Below are positions 35,206 to 44,887 of a stretch of 64,000 nucleotides of DNA, piece by piece (the first letter of the stretch is position 1; every line of letters begins with the position of its first letter). The DNA is from Methylocella silvestris BL2 (lineage in GTDB: Bacteria; Pseudomonadota; Alphaproteobacteria; Rhizobiales; Beijerinckiaceae), in contig NC_011666.1 of assembly GCF_000021745.1 (NCBI RefSeq), positions 4,241,431 through 4,305,430 of the forward strand, read 5' to 3'. A model generated the notes under the pieces. That model had not been told where the DNA came from, did not search any database, and saw only the letters and a list, made by a program, of their open reading frames with translations. The position numbers and the translations under genes were made by a program.

Positions 35206-36414
35206 TTGCGTATCAAGCCGAGCTCCGCCACCTTTACCCTGCTGCTGGGCCTTCTCGCTGCGGTCCCGTCATTCGGCCTTGACATGAGCCTGCCGGCTCT
35301 GGCGGCGACCGGCGCCGACCTCGACGCCTCCGCGTCAGACGTCGGGTTGACGATAAGCGCTTTCATGTTGAGCCTCGCGGCGGCGCCGCTCGTCTATGGA
35401 CCGGCCTCGGATTATCTTGGGCGCAAGCCAGTTGTCATATTCGGTTGCGCACTTTTTGTCGTCGCCAGCATCGGCTGCGCGGTCGCGCAATCGCTGTCGG
35501 CGCTTTTGACGTGGCGGCTTGTCCAAGGCGCCGGCGCCGCGGGCACGACGATCACGCTGGCGATCATCCGCGACCTGTTCGATGCTCAGGCCGCGCGCGC
35601 CAAGACCTCCTATGTCATTATCGCCATAAATACCGTTCCTATGGTCGCGCCGACGGCAGGCGCCGCTTTGCTCACGCTCGGCGGCTGGCGTCTTATCTAC
35701 ACGGCGCTTCTTGTGGTGGGCCTTATTGTGCTGCTTGCCGTTTCGCTTGGCTTCAGGGAGAGCGCCCGGATTGACCCTGCGGGCCGCCTGACGCCGTCCG
35801 TCATTGCCCGCAATTATTTTCGCGTCCTGACCCATCGCATCTGTCTTGGGTACATTCTCGTCAACGCCAGCGCTTTTGCGGCGATATTCGCCTATGCCAG
35901 CGGCTCCTCGCTGTTCTTTATCAACGTGGTCGGGCTGAGGCCCGACGTGTATGGGCTGATTTTCGGCGCGAGCGCAGCGGCCGTCATGGGGGGCGCCTTC
36001 CTCGATGGCCGACTCCTCGCGCGAGGAATATCGCCCTTTTATCCGCTGATGATTGGCCTGGCGCTTTTGGCGGTCTGCGCTATTGGGCTTCTAGCCATGA
36101 CGCTGGCCGGCTGGATGCCGCTGCCTCTTGTCATTTCGCTTATGATCGCCGCCGCCTTCGCCTTTGGGCTGGTCACGCCGAACGCGATGAACGGCGCGAT
36201 GCAGCCGTTGCCGCAGATTGCCGGCGCCGCCGGCGCGGCGGCCGGATCCATTCAGATCTTGGCAGGCGCTGTCTCCAGCGGAGTTGTCGCAATTTGCTTT
36301 GATGGACATTCGGCGCTTTCGATGACCGCCGTGATGGCTTCTTGTTCAATTCTCGCACTGGCCTGCTATCTGCTGATTGCCCGTCCCGCCGAACGCGTCG
36401 CCCTATCGCCGTGA
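35206..36414 (+). CDS. MFS exporter, Bcr/CflA drug-efflux type
   Basis: A 402-residue 12-TM major facilitator of the DHA1 (Bcr/CflA) group. Motif A, GPASDYLGRKPVV, follows helix 2, and the motif C-like stretch VAPTAGAALLTLGGWRLIYT lies in helix 5; FGLDMSLPALAATGADL in helix 1 is typical of Bcr/CflA. The start is a TTG at 35206; no ATG or GTG is in frame nearby. It is the likely exporter of the product of the glycosyltransferase and condensation-domain enzyme upstream. Confidence 0.92.
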   Translation: MRIKPSSATFTLLLGLLAAVPSFGLDMSLPALAATGADLDASASDVGLTISAFMLSLAAAPLVYGPASDYLGRKPVVIFGCALFVVASIGCAVAQSLSALLTWRLVQGAGAAGTTITLAIIRDLFDAQAARAKTSYVIIAINTVPMVAPTAGAALLTLGGWRLIYTALLVVGLIVLLAVSLGFRESARIDPAGRLTPSVIARNYFRVLTHRICLGYILVNASAFAAIFAYASGSSLFFINVVGLRPDVYGLIFGASAAAVMGGAFLDGRLLARGISPFYPLMIGLALLAVCAIGLLAMTLAGWMPLPLVISLMIAAAFAFGLVTPNAMNGAMQPLPQIAGAAGAAAGSIQILAGAVSSGVVAICFDGHSALSMTAVMASCSILALACYLLIARPAERVALSP

Positions 36415-37032
36415 ATTGCGGCGGCGCCGATCGCAAAGCGAGATTTAGGGGAAGGTCGTCGGACCACTTGGATTGAGCGTCGCGCTCAAGAGGCGTCCGC
36501 TTCGATCGCGCTCCCAGAAGCCGTCGTTGTCGAGAGATAGGTGAGGGCGCGCCAAGCCCTTGGCCGCAAATTGGCGGCGCATCACGTCATGTTCAACGCC
36601 TGTCTCTTGAAGATGCGGTCGGCGACGCAGCCGCCTGCGGCCGATTGCTGACGTCGCCGCAAGCGCCGACGCGTCAGACCATCCGCGCGCACCAAACCCC
36701 CGATCCGCGCCGTTTTCTGCCCCGGCCGCACAGGTTGGCGACCGATGCGTCCGCGACCCCGGCTGTGCGCAGCCGCGCGTCGGCTTCAGCGCGTCGCCCC
36801 CGGAGTGGGCGGCAGTCTGCCGCATTCCGATAATATTGCATCTGTAGTCGATCGCCAGTATGTTTCGCGAACTGTGCGACTGCGATGGCAATTTCCGCCA
36901 TGCTCTAGCGTTGAATTAAGCATGACGCCGCTGCGATTTGTATAGAAAACCATATTTGCTCAGCGCCTGTTAGAGCGCGTGTTTGGAAGCATTGAATAAC
37001 TTATTTGTTATTGTTCAACTTTTATTGGGAGC
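36415..37032. other. Intergenic region with AT-rich promoter zone
   Basis: About 600 bp with no convincing gene. The last ~130 bp (36905-37030) become strongly AT-rich; TTGAAT at ~36911 followed by TATAG could be a sigma-70 promoter. An inverted AATAAC/GTTATT pair lies just before the response-regulator gene. Confidence 0.5.
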
Positions 37033-37881
37033 GTGTCCGATGAGGCTGAATTTCTTGATAGTCGTCGGCGCCCAGCTATGGTGAATGACCAAGCTCGCGC
37101 AATGAGCCGGGACGAAATCCGCACATTTAGCCCCTTCGACCCGGATATCAGCGACAAGCAAAACCAGCCAGGCGGCATTCTGGTTATTGATGACGACCTG
37201 GCCATGCAGCACATGGTCCTTGGCTACCTCGAAGAGCATAATATGCGCGCTGTGGGGATTCAGCGGCGGCAAGATTTGGTCAGGCAATTTTCCATCGAGG
37301 AGCCTAGTCTGGTCTTACTCGATTTGCGGCTTGGGCAAGAGGACGGACTGGATCTTCTCCGTGAGATCCGGTCGCGTTCCGATGTCCCCGTGATCATCAC
37401 CACGGGACATCGACGCGACGAGATAGACCGCGTGGTCGGTCTCGAGCTCGGCGCCGACGACTATGTCACGAAGCCGTTCGGGTTGCGGGAGCTTCTGGCG
37501 CGCATACGCGCCGTGTTGCGTCGGCGCGAGAGCGGTCGCGCCGCCTCGCAGCGCGATCAGGCGCGGGGGAGCTATCTGTTTGCCGGCTGGCGGCTTGACC
37601 GGCGCACGCGGGCGCTGACAGATCCAAACGGGGGCCCGGTGGCGCTGACGAAGGGCGAATATACGCTGCTGAGCGCCTTTCTCGACGCGCCTCAGCGACC
37701 GCTCGCCCGCGAACAGCTTCTGCAGGCGACGCGCGTGCACGAGGACGTTTTTGACCGCAGTATCGACGTCCAGGTTTTGCGCCTGCGGCGCAAGCTCGAA
37801 ACCGACCCGAGCGCTCCCCGGATGATCCAGACCGAGCGCGGCGTTGGCTATGTATTGTCGGTTCCGGTCGAGCGCATCTGA
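37033..37881 (+). CDS. OmpR/PhoB-family response regulator
   Basis: A 282-residue (at most) DNA-binding response regulator. The receiver starts at GGILVIDDDLAMQ. Its phospho-acceptor Asp is in LVLLDLRLGQEDG, and KPFGLRELLARIRAVLRRR closes the domain. The C-terminal winged helix has LTKGEYTLLSAFLDAPQRPL and DVFDRSIDVQVLRLRRKLE. The GTG at 37033 is poorly placed for a ribosome site; ATGs at 37078 or 37102 would give a shorter N-terminus. It closely parallels the regulator at 42264-42995 (same winged-helix core), so the two are recent paralogues flanking a histidine kinase. Confidence 0.93.
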   Translation: MSDEAEFLDSRRRPAMVNDQARAMSRDEIRTFSPFDPDISDKQNQPGGILVIDDDLAMQHMVLGYLEEHNMRAVGIQRRQDLVRQFSIEEPSLVLLDLRLGQEDGLDLLREIRSRSDVPVIITTGHRRDEIDRVVGLELGADDYVTKPFGLRELLARIRAVLRRRESGRAASQRDQARGSYLFAGWRLDRRTRALTDPNGGPVALTKGEYTLLSAFLDAPQRPLAREQLLQATRVHEDVFDRSIDVQVLRLRRKLETDPSAPRMIQTERGVGYVLSVPVERI

Positions 37882-38024
37882 CAAGTTCTTGTGACGCTGA
37901 ATTCGCAGCTCGCGCAAGCTTTGGGTCCGGTATTACAGCCGTAGCTGTATTCGTCCACGTTGCGACATTCCGGTAATGCGACGGCGGCAAGCTCCCCCCA
38001 TCATCAAGCGATGGGGAGAAGCCA

Positions 38025-38387
38025 ATGCTGCTCGTTAACTGGTCCGCCGATAACGTCATTGTCACGCCCGTCGCCCAATTGCGGCGGCGGCCAGACGAAG
38101 CGGGGGAAATTGCTGGTCGCGCGCGCCTCGCCCATGACGGCCGGGACTGGCGCCGGCCGCACAGTCAGCAAATCCAGGATGTTCGTGAGTCCGCTCCATG
38201 GTGGATTTCCCTTGCCGAGGCGATGTCATCGATCACTGTCCAAATAGCCGGGGCGCTTCTCGAAGATTTTGCCCTTTACGCAGTCGTCATGCACCCGCAA
38301 TCCTTTTGTTCCCTGAGCCGGCGCTCCGATGACGCCTCGCCGCAGGAGTCGGGAGCGCCGGACTTCGATGGTCCACTCTCCAGATAG
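38025..38387 (+). CDS. Hypothetical protein
   Basis: A 120-codon frame beginning ATGCTGCTCGTTAACTGG with a strong GGGGAG ribosome site 7 nt upstream. The product is hydrophilic with no recognisable domain. It lies between the response regulator and the peroxidase gene and is on the same strand. The good ribosome site is the only support, so it may be spurious. Confidence 0.35.
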   Translation: MLLVNWSADNVIVTPVAQLRRRPDEAGEIAGRARLAHDGRDWRRPHSQQIQDVRESAPWWISLAEAMSSITVQIAGALLEDFALYAVVMHPQSFCSLSRRSDDASPQESGAPDFDGPLSR

Positions 38388-38586
38388 GCTCGTGTCACGC
38401 GACGCGCGCGGGCAGATTGCCCGCCTGCAACGCAATCATACGGAAGAGGCGGCGCGCGCTGCGCTGCCAAGCAAGGTTTCCGAGGAGACGTCTTTGTCGC
38501 ATGATGCGGCCGAGGCGACGGGAACCTGATCAGTTCGTCTTGCGCTTCGCCGCTACCGGCCAAACATTGTACAGGCTCAGGGCGTC

Positions 38587-39648
38587 ATGCCGATGCAAGT
38601 CCCATCGCCCGATCGACGTGAGCGAAACCGGCATATGTCATTCTTCTCAAAAATGTCGGGCCTCCCCTTTCGGCCCGCTGAGCCGGCGCGGTCGTCGACG
38701 CATTGCTGGGGGGTCTGGATGTGCTTGGCTCTATTGCTCCTGACCACGGCCACGTTCGCGCAAGCGCCAGGCTCCAGAAGCTCTGCCTTGACGTTGCCGA
38801 CGGATCCCGAACTGATCACGCCTATTCCGCCGGCGCCCGTCGCCGATCCGGAGAAGCTCGCCCTTGGCAAACGACTTTTCGAGGATGCGCGTCTATCTCA
38901 CGATGCGACGCGTTCTTGCGCGTCCTGCCATGACGTCCAGACCAACGGGGCGGACGCCAATCGTCGCAGCTCCGCGCTTAATGGAACCGAGCTATCGCTC
39001 AACACCAATACCGTCTTCAATGCGGCCCTCAGCTTTCGGCTCAATTGGGAGGGCGGCTTTCGCAGCCTGGAAGACCAGGCCGAGGCTTCGCTCGCAAATC
39101 CGGCGATCATGGGAACGAGCATTGACGAGGTCATTAGCAGATTGAGCGCCGACGCCGAGATGACGCAACGGTTCAAGGAGGCCTATGGCTCCGATCCGGA
39201 CCGGCAGGCGGTGCTGAACGCGATCGCCACCTATGAGCGATCTCTCGTCACGCCGGGCGGCCGTTTCGACCTCTGGCTCGGCGGGGAGGCTTCGGCGCTC
39301 TCCGCTCAGGAGGCGGCCGGCTATAATCTGTTCAAGAAATTTGGCTGCATTTCCTGCCATCAAGGCGTGAATATCGGCGCCAATTTGTTCGAAAGGCACG
39401 GCATCTTTCATCCGCTTGCGTCGCCGAAACCCGAGATTCTGCGCGTGCCGAGCCTGCGCAATGTAGCGACAACGCCGCCCTATTTCCACGACGGCAGCGC
39501 CCCGACCCTCAGCGACGCGGTTCGGAAGATGGGCGCCGCTCAACTGAATCGCACGCTTACAGATGAGCAGGTCGCAGCGATCGTCGCCTTTCTCGGAACT
39601 TTAACCGGGACCTTCGACGATCACCCCGTCAAGGCGTCGGCGCCATGA
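38587..39648 (+). CDS. Di-haem cytochrome c peroxidase (CcpA/MauG family)
   Basis: A ~353-residue periplasmic di-haem peroxidase. An N-terminal hydrophobic stretch (WGVWMCLALLLLTTATFAQA) serves as signal/anchor; starts at 38587 or 38635 are both possible. Haem-binding motifs are CASCHD (~residue 113) and CISCHQ (~residue 258). GKRLFEDARLSHDATRSC precedes the first and LRVPSLRNVATTPPYFHDG follows the second, both typical of the family. Bacterial members reduce H2O2 with electrons from small cytochromes; MauG-like members modify partner proteins instead. Its stop overlaps the start of a sensor kinase by 4 bp (ATGA), which couples the two genes. Confidence 0.92.
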   Translation: MPMQVPSPDRRERNRHMSFFSKMSGLPFRPAEPARSSTHCWGVWMCLALLLLTTATFAQAPGSRSSALTLPTDPELITPIPPAPVADPEKLALGKRLFEDARLSHDATRSCASCHDVQTNGADANRRSSALNGTELSLNTNTVFNAALSFRLNWEGGFRSLEDQAEASLANPAIMGTSIDEVISRLSADAEMTQRFKEAYGSDPDRQAVLNAIATYERSLVTPGGRFDLWLGGEASALSAQEAAGYNLFKKFGCISCHQGVNIGANLFERHGIFHPLASPKPEILRVPSLRNVATTPPYFHDGSAPTLSDAVRKMGAAQLNRTLTDEQVAAIVAFLGTLTGTFDDHPVKASAP

Positions 39649-42134
39649 AACTTGCGCCGCAGGTGGCGGCGGTGCCGCTTTTGCTTCTTTTGCTGACCTG
39701 GCTCGCCTGGCGCGCGACCAACAGCGAAGCGGAACTCTTCGACCGATCCCTCGCGGCGCTCGATCATTTTGCAATGGTCGAAAATGCGCTGCATCGGGAT
39801 GTTCTCACCACACGAACGGGCATGTTGCGCAACTATGATCCGCTGGTGCGCGACGTCAACGCGCTCCAGGATTCGCTTGATCGGCTGACTCGCGCCGCAG
39901 CCTTCGAGAAGGAGCTTGCTGCGCCGGTCGACCGACTTGCGGTGTTGGTTCGCCCACACGAGAAAATGGTCGAACAGTTCAAGAGCGACAACGCTCTTCT
40001 GCGAAACTCGCTCGCCTATTTCGGCGTGTTCAGCGTTGCGCTGGGCGCAATGGATCAAGGCAGGCCGCTGGATCCGGGCGTCAGCGCTCTTGCCGCCGCC
40101 ATGCTGCACTTCACGCTAGATACGTCAACCGAGACCGCGCGCGAGGTCGAAGCACGGCTGGACGCCCTCGCAAAGCAAGCGCCGCCGTCCGACAAAGCTG
40201 ACTCGATTCAAGCGCTCGTGGCGCACGGACGCATGATTTTCAGGCTTCTCCCGACAACCGATGGAAATGTGAAAGCGCTGTTGGCTGTCCCGACCAAACG
40301 GGAAGAGGCGGCCCTTCGCACGGTGATCCTGACGCATCAGAAAGCTTCAAGAGACGCGGCGCGCACATTTCGGCTTCTTCTCTACGCCACCTCGCTGCTT
40401 CTGCTTGGCGTTCTCGTCCAGCTTGGGTTGCGGCTCCGCGCGCGGGCGCTCGCATTAATGCGGCGCGCCGCGCTCGAACATATGATCGCTGACATCTCGA
40501 CGCATTTCATCAACGCGCAGCCGGAGGAGATGGCGGCTCAGATAGAGCAGGCGCTGGGCAGATTGGCGGGACACATGACCGCGAGTCGCGGCTATGTCGC
40601 GCTCGCTGGCGCGCCGCAGCAGGCGTTTATATGGAGGGCGAAGGGGGTGTCCTGTTCGCCAGACTGGCCGGATCAGGGTTTGGCGCTGGCGCGCCAGCTT
40701 AAGCAAAGAGAGCAAGAGATCATACAAATTCCAAATGTGGAAAATATGGAGCCCGGAGAGGATAAAGATCGCCTCGCCGCGGCCGGCGTGCGCGGTTGGG
40801 CCTGCGTCCTGCGAATGCGCGGCGATGACGTCGCGGCGATCCTCGCCTTTGACGCGCCAACGCCTTACATCATCTCTCCACATGATGATTTTGGCTTGAT
40901 GCGCATGGCGCTGGACGCCATCGCCAACGCCGTCGGACGGAACCATCTCGAACAGGAAAGGGCGCGTCTGCAACAGCGTCTGGCGCGGGCGCGCCGCCTC
41001 GAGACGGTCGGCGCGCTGACCAGCGGCATAGCGCATAACTTCAATAATATTATTGGAGCCATTCTCGGCTATGCGGAAATGGCGGAAGCGAAAGTGAAAG
41101 CGGACGCCCGGCTCATCCGCGACCTACATGAGATCCGGCGCGCCGCGGAGTTGGCCCGCGACCTCATTGATCAGATCCTTGTCTTTGGACGGCCTCGCGA
41201 CGCCCGCCGTGTCCCTGTCCGTTTGGGAGACCTGATCGGCGAGGCGGCCTCGCTTCTTCGCGCTTCAATGCCGCCAGGCATAGAATTGATTGTCCACGAG
41301 GCGCCCGCTGGCGCGGTGGTGTCTGCAGATCGCGCGCAATTGCAGCAGGTGATCCTCAATCTCTGCAGCAACGCGGCCCAGGCGATGGATGGAAACGGGC
41401 GAATCGAAGTCGCGCCGGACGTCCAAGACGTTACGAGGCCGCGCACGCTGAGCCATGGGAGTCTCGCGCCGGGTCGCTATGTCCGCATCGCAGTCAGCGA
41501 CGCCGGGCGCGGCATAGACGAGGCGGTCCTCAGACATATTTTTGAGCCGTTTTTCACCACTCGCGCGGCGGGAAATGGTTTGGGTCTTGCCACGGCGCGC
41601 GATATCGTTCGCGAACATGATGGCGTCATGAATGTCCTGACGAAGCCAGGCGCCGGAACGTCCGTCGAAGCCTGGTTGCCCTGTATGGTCGAGGGCGTCC
41701 TGGAGACGAACGAGCCGGGGCTTCCGGTGGGTCAAGGCCAAACATTGCTGGTCCTCGATGAGGATCGCGAGACTTTGCTGAAAAGCGAAGAAATCCTGGC
41801 CGCGCTCGGCTATGAACCGGTCGGATTTAGCCGCCTGAGTGAGGCGATGACAGCCTACAGCGTGGGGCCACAGCGGTTTGACGCGATAGTGGTAAACTGC
41901 CCCAGGGGCGCAGGGCCGATCCTCAAACTCGCGGCGGCGCTTCATGACATGGCGCCCAATCTGCCGATCGTCCTGGCGACGGCCTCGGCCGAAGAGATTG
42001 GGGTCGATGCGCTGCTCCGGGCCGGCATCAGCGAGGTTGTGCGCCTGCCGTTCATTTCATCCGAGATCGCCGCTGCATTGAGACATTGCCTGGCCGCGCC
42101 TCAGGCCGCCCCGGCGAGGGCGCCGGCGTCCTGA
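39645..42134 (+). CDS. VirA-like sensor histidine kinase with pseudo-receiver
   Basis: An 829-residue membrane sensor. TM1 is at ~residues 8-22; a ~215-residue all-helical periplasmic sensor region follows (DAHL-like, by its heptad-rich helices); TM2 lies at ~244-262. A GAF-like cytoplasmic region (~285-430) precedes the HisKA domain with phospho-His in SGIAHNFNNIIGAILGYAEM (H464), a VirA-type H-box. The N-box is LNLCSNAAQAM and the G-boxes are DAGRGI and GNGLGLATARDI. The C-terminal ~125 residues are receiver-like (LLVLDEDRE) but the phospho-acceptor Asp is replaced by Asn751, in FDAIVVNCPRG, so it cannot be phosphorylated normally. It is coupled by 4-bp overlap to the cytochrome c peroxidase and lies between two OmpR-type regulators. 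Confidence 0.92.
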   Translation: MKLAPQVAAVPLLLLLLTWLAWRATNSEAELFDRSLAALDHFAMVENALHRDVLTTRTGMLRNYDPLVRDVNALQDSLDRLTRAAAFEKELAAPVDRLAVLVRPHEKMVEQFKSDNALLRNSLAYFGVFSVALGAMDQGRPLDPGVSALAAAMLHFTLDTSTETAREVEARLDALAKQAPPSDKADSIQALVAHGRMIFRLLPTTDGNVKALLAVPTKREEAALRTVILTHQKASRDAARTFRLLLYATSLLLLGVLVQLGLRLRARALALMRRAALEHMIADISTHFINAQPEEMAAQIEQALGRLAGHMTASRGYVALAGAPQQAFIWRAKGVSCSPDWPDQGLALARQLKQREQEIIQIPNVENMEPGEDKDRLAAAGVRGWACVLRMRGDDVAAILAFDAPTPYIISPHDDFGLMRMALDAIANAVGRNHLEQERARLQQRLARARRLETVGALTSGIAHNFNNIIGAILGYAEMAEAKVKADARLIRDLHEIRRAAELARDLIDQILVFGRPRDARRVPVRLGDLIGEAASLLRASMPPGIELIVHEAPAGAVVSADRAQLQQVILNLCSNAAQAMDGNGRIEVAPDVQDVTRPRTLSHGSLAPGRYVRIAVSDAGRGIDEAVLRHIFEPFFTTRAAGNGLGLATARDIVREHDGVMNVLTKPGAGTSVEAWLPCMVEGVLETNEPGLPVGQGQTLLVLDEDRETLLKSEEILAALGYEPVGFSRLSEAMTAYSVGPQRFDAIVVNCPRGAGPILKLAAALHDMAPNLPIVLATASAEEIGVDALLRAGISEVVRLPFISSEIAAALRHCLAAPQAAPARAPAS

Positions 42135-42263
42135 GGCGTGTTTCGATAGGGATGGGTCGCGGCTGACGAAACCTTGCTCGCGACTCTTCATGTATCGCAT
42201 GAATTCTCCGCCTGAGACGGGAGCAGACTTGACCGACGCTGACCACAACTGACCAGTCGGCAG

Positions 42264-42995
42264 TCAAAGCCGTGCGACCGAGGCCGCAAACATGTAGCCC
42301 ACCCCGCGCTCCGTCCGGATCAGCCGCGGCGCGCTTGCGTCATCCTCCAATTTGCGCCGCAACCGCAGCACCTGCACGTCAATGCTGCGGTCGAATATAT
42401 CTTCGTGCATGCGGGTCGCCTGCAGCAATTGTTCGCGCGAAAGCACGCGCTGCGGCGCGTCGACAAAAGCAATCAGCAGCGTATATTCGCTATTCGTCAG
42501 CGCCACCGGAACGCCGTTTGGGTCCGTTAGACGCCGGGCGCGATGGTCGAGGCGCCAGCCATCAAAGTGATAATGGCGGCGCTCTTGATCCTGTTGAGGC
42601 GGCGCGCCGACATCGCGCCGCCGCATAATGGCGCGGATGCGCGCCAGCAACTCCTTGAGGCTGAACGGCTTGTTGAGATAGTCATCGGCGCCGAGCTCCA
42701 ACCCGACCACCCGATCGATTTCATCGCATCGACGGCCGGTCACGATAATCACCGGGACGTCCGAATGAGAGCGAATCTCACGCAGCAGATCAAGTCCATC
42801 CTGCTTGCCGAGCTGCAGATCGAGGATGACCAGGTCGGGCGCGGATGTTTCAAAATGATTGGCCGTTTCTTCCAGATCCGAGGAGGCGACGGCGCTCAGG
42901 CCGTTCTCCTCCAGATAGTCGACCATCATCTGTTGCACGGCCGCCTCGTCCTCGACGACAAGGATGCGGGCTGCGCGGCTGCTTTCGTGGTTCAT
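42264..42995 (-). CDS. OmpR/PhoB-family response regulator, paralogue
   Basis: A 243-residue regulator starting at ATG 42995 (MNHESSRAARILVVEDEAAV), preferred over the longer frame that begins in unlikely sequence. The receiver has phospho-acceptor Asp in LVILDLQLGKQDG and ends KPFSLKELLARIRAIMRRR. The winged helix contains LTNSEYTLLIAFVDAPQRVL and EDIFDRSIDVQVLRLRRKLE. Most of the winged helix is the same as in the regulator at 37033. It is encoded opposite to, and just past, the histidine kinase gene, and is convergent with it. Confidence 0.95.
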   Translation of the reverse strand: MNHESSRAARILVVEDEAAVQQMMVDYLEENGLSAVASSDLEETANHFETSAPDLVILDLQLGKQDGLDLLREIRSHSDVPVIIVTGRRCDEIDRVVGLELGADDYLNKPFSLKELLARIRAIMRRRDVGAPPQQDQERRHYHFDGWRLDHRARRLTDPNGVPVALTNSEYTLLIAFVDAPQRVLSREQLLQATRMHEDIFDRSIDVQVLRLRRKLEDDASAPRLIRTERGVGYMFAASVARL

Positions 42996-43417
42996 ATCTT
43001 CGTTCCCGTGCGCTGGATTTCGGACGTCCCTCCTGATCGCGGTCATGCGGGGCTGACGCGCCGGACATGGTCTCCGCTGGGCGTCTGCTATCGCATCGAT
43101 TGACCGCGTGGGCGTGTAACCGATCACACATGACGGAAAGGCAGTGTATTTAGACGGACTATAAAGAAGGCGGGGCAATAGCTCGGACGCCGAAACTGAC
43201 TGAGATCTTAATCGTATGGGCTTGCGTGCGAAGTAATCAGCGCGGATGCGCTCATTTCAACTGTAACCATTGCGCATGCCGCCCGTAGCCCAACGGTAAC
43301 TGGGCGCCAATAGCTTCGGGACTGCCCGCGTTCGTCTGCCTAGATCGACCCCGCGTTATCGAGCGCGAGATTGAATGGCGGATATGCGCCTTCGCTCAAT
43401 ATGGAGTGACGCGACAA

Positions 43418-44767
43418 ATGAAAATTATTATTGCCTCAACACCTGCGACAGGTCACATCAATCCGTTGTTTTCGCTCGGCAGTATACTGGTCAAGGCCGG
43501 CCACGAGGTTGTCGGTCTGTCGGCCAACGCTATGCGAGACCCGATCGAAGCGTCGGGCGCTCGCTTCCGCGCTTTTCCGCCGCCCGCCGATCTTGATTTT
43601 CGGGATGTGGACGCGGTCTTTCCCGAGCGCAAAAATATACCCATTGGGCCGAAGCAGATGCTGTTCAATCTCGAGCGCGCGTTCATCGAGCCGCTGACCG
43701 CCCAATACGAAGGATTGAAGGACGTTCTGTGGGATTTCCCCGCCGATGTCATCATCGGAGACAATCTCTTTTTCGGCGTCCTGCCGATGTTGCTCGGACC
43801 TCGTTCCGAGCGTCCGCCCATCATACTGTGCGGCACAATGTTCCTGCATTGTCGGCGCGATGACGGCGCCCCACATTTTGTCGGTTTGCATCCCGCGCGC
43901 AGCGAGGCGCAACGGCAAGAATACGCCGCTATGGCCAAGGAGCATGACGAGGCCGTCTACGCCCCTGCGGGGCGGACTCTGGACAAGGTTCTGGCTGAAC
44001 TCGGGGTTGGGCCGCTGCCCCGGCCTATGGTCGAGGCCGTTGTTACCTTGCCCGATCGCTATCTACAGCTCTCGGTTTCAAGTTTCGAATTTCCGCGTCG
44101 CGAGTTGCCGGCGAGCGTTCGCTTTGTCGGAGCGCTGCCGATCATTCCGAACCAGGCGCCGCTGCCGGCGTGGGCGCACGAGCTCGATGGCTCGCGCAAA
44201 GTCGTCCTCGTGACTCAGGGCACGGTCTCCAACCATGATTTCGGTCATCTGGTGGCCCCGACGCTTGAGGCTCTCGCGGACGAAAAGGATGTGCTGGTCG
44301 TTGTAACCACCGGGGGACGCAGCGTCGACGCGATTCCCGGCCCGATTCCGGGCAATGCGCGGCTGGCGAGCTATCTGCCGTTTGAATGGATCCTGCCGAA
44401 GATCGACGCCTTCGTCACCAACGGCGGCTACGGGAGCGTCAATCAGGCCTTAAGCTTTGGCGTGCCGATCGTCGCGGCCGGGCTCGGCGAAGACAAAGCC
44501 GATGTCAACGCCCGAATTTCATGGTCGGGAGTGGGCGTCGATCTTCAATCCAACGAGCCAATTCCGGCCGCCATCCGCGAGGCGGTTCGACGCGTGCTGG
44601 ACGAGCCCGTCTATAAATTGCGCGCTTCGGCCATGGCCAAGGAATACCGCGCGATCGACACGCGATTTGAAATCCTTCGGATCGTCGAGGAGGTCGCGCG
44701 TGGTCCGGCGGCCGGATGGACTGACGCGAGCGAGGCCAAGCAGACGCGCCGCGCCGCACGCTCCTAG
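43418..44767 (+). CDS. Glycosyltransferase, MGT/UGT type, second
   Basis: A ~449-residue GT-B glycosyltransferase. The ATG at 43418 (MKIIIASTPATGHINPLFSL) is preferred over a GTG at 43406. The N-terminus is a typical UGT-like acceptor site. The donor-binding C-domain has VVLVTQGTVSNHD, SYLPFEWILPKIDAFVTNGGYGSVNQAL (NGGYGSV, equivalent to HGG.GS) and AGLGEDKADVNARI. Its closest in-window relative is the glycosyltransferase at 32518 in fold and family only. It is separated from that cluster by the signalling block, but has the same orientation, and a strong terminator follows. Confidence 0.9.
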   Translation: MKIIIASTPATGHINPLFSLGSILVKAGHEVVGLSANAMRDPIEASGARFRAFPPPADLDFRDVDAVFPERKNIPIGPKQMLFNLERAFIEPLTAQYEGLKDVLWDFPADVIIGDNLFFGVLPMLLGPRSERPPIILCGTMFLHCRRDDGAPHFVGLHPARSEAQRQEYAAMAKEHDEAVYAPAGRTLDKVLAELGVGPLPRPMVEAVVTLPDRYLQLSVSSFEFPRRELPASVRFVGALPIIPNQAPLPAWAHELDGSRKVVLVTQGTVSNHDFGHLVAPTLEALADEKDVLVVVTTGGRSVDAIPGPIPGNARLASYLPFEWILPKIDAFVTNGGYGSVNQALSFGVPIVAAGLGEDKADVNARISWSGVGVDLQSNEPIPAAIREAVRRVLDEPVYKLRASAMAKEYRAIDTRFEILRIVEEVARGPAAGWTDASEAKQTRRAARS

Positions 44768-44797
44768 TCGCTCCGCCACCTCAAAAAGAGGGGTCTG

Positions 44798-44843
44798 CCT
44801 GCGCGCTCGCCGAGGATATCGGCCAGCGCGCAGGTATTTTTTT
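44798..44843 (+). terminator. Rho-independent terminator after glycosyltransferase
   Basis: A long hairpin with a 10-bp perfect outer stem, CCTGCGCGCT / AGCGCGCAGG, has an inner stem in the loop and is followed by TATTTTTTT. It lies 30 bp past the glycosyltransferase stop. Confidence 0.88.
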
Positions 44844-44887
44844 AGCTGCGTCGTCCTGCGGCCCGCGGGACCCGGCTTCGCTCAGCT

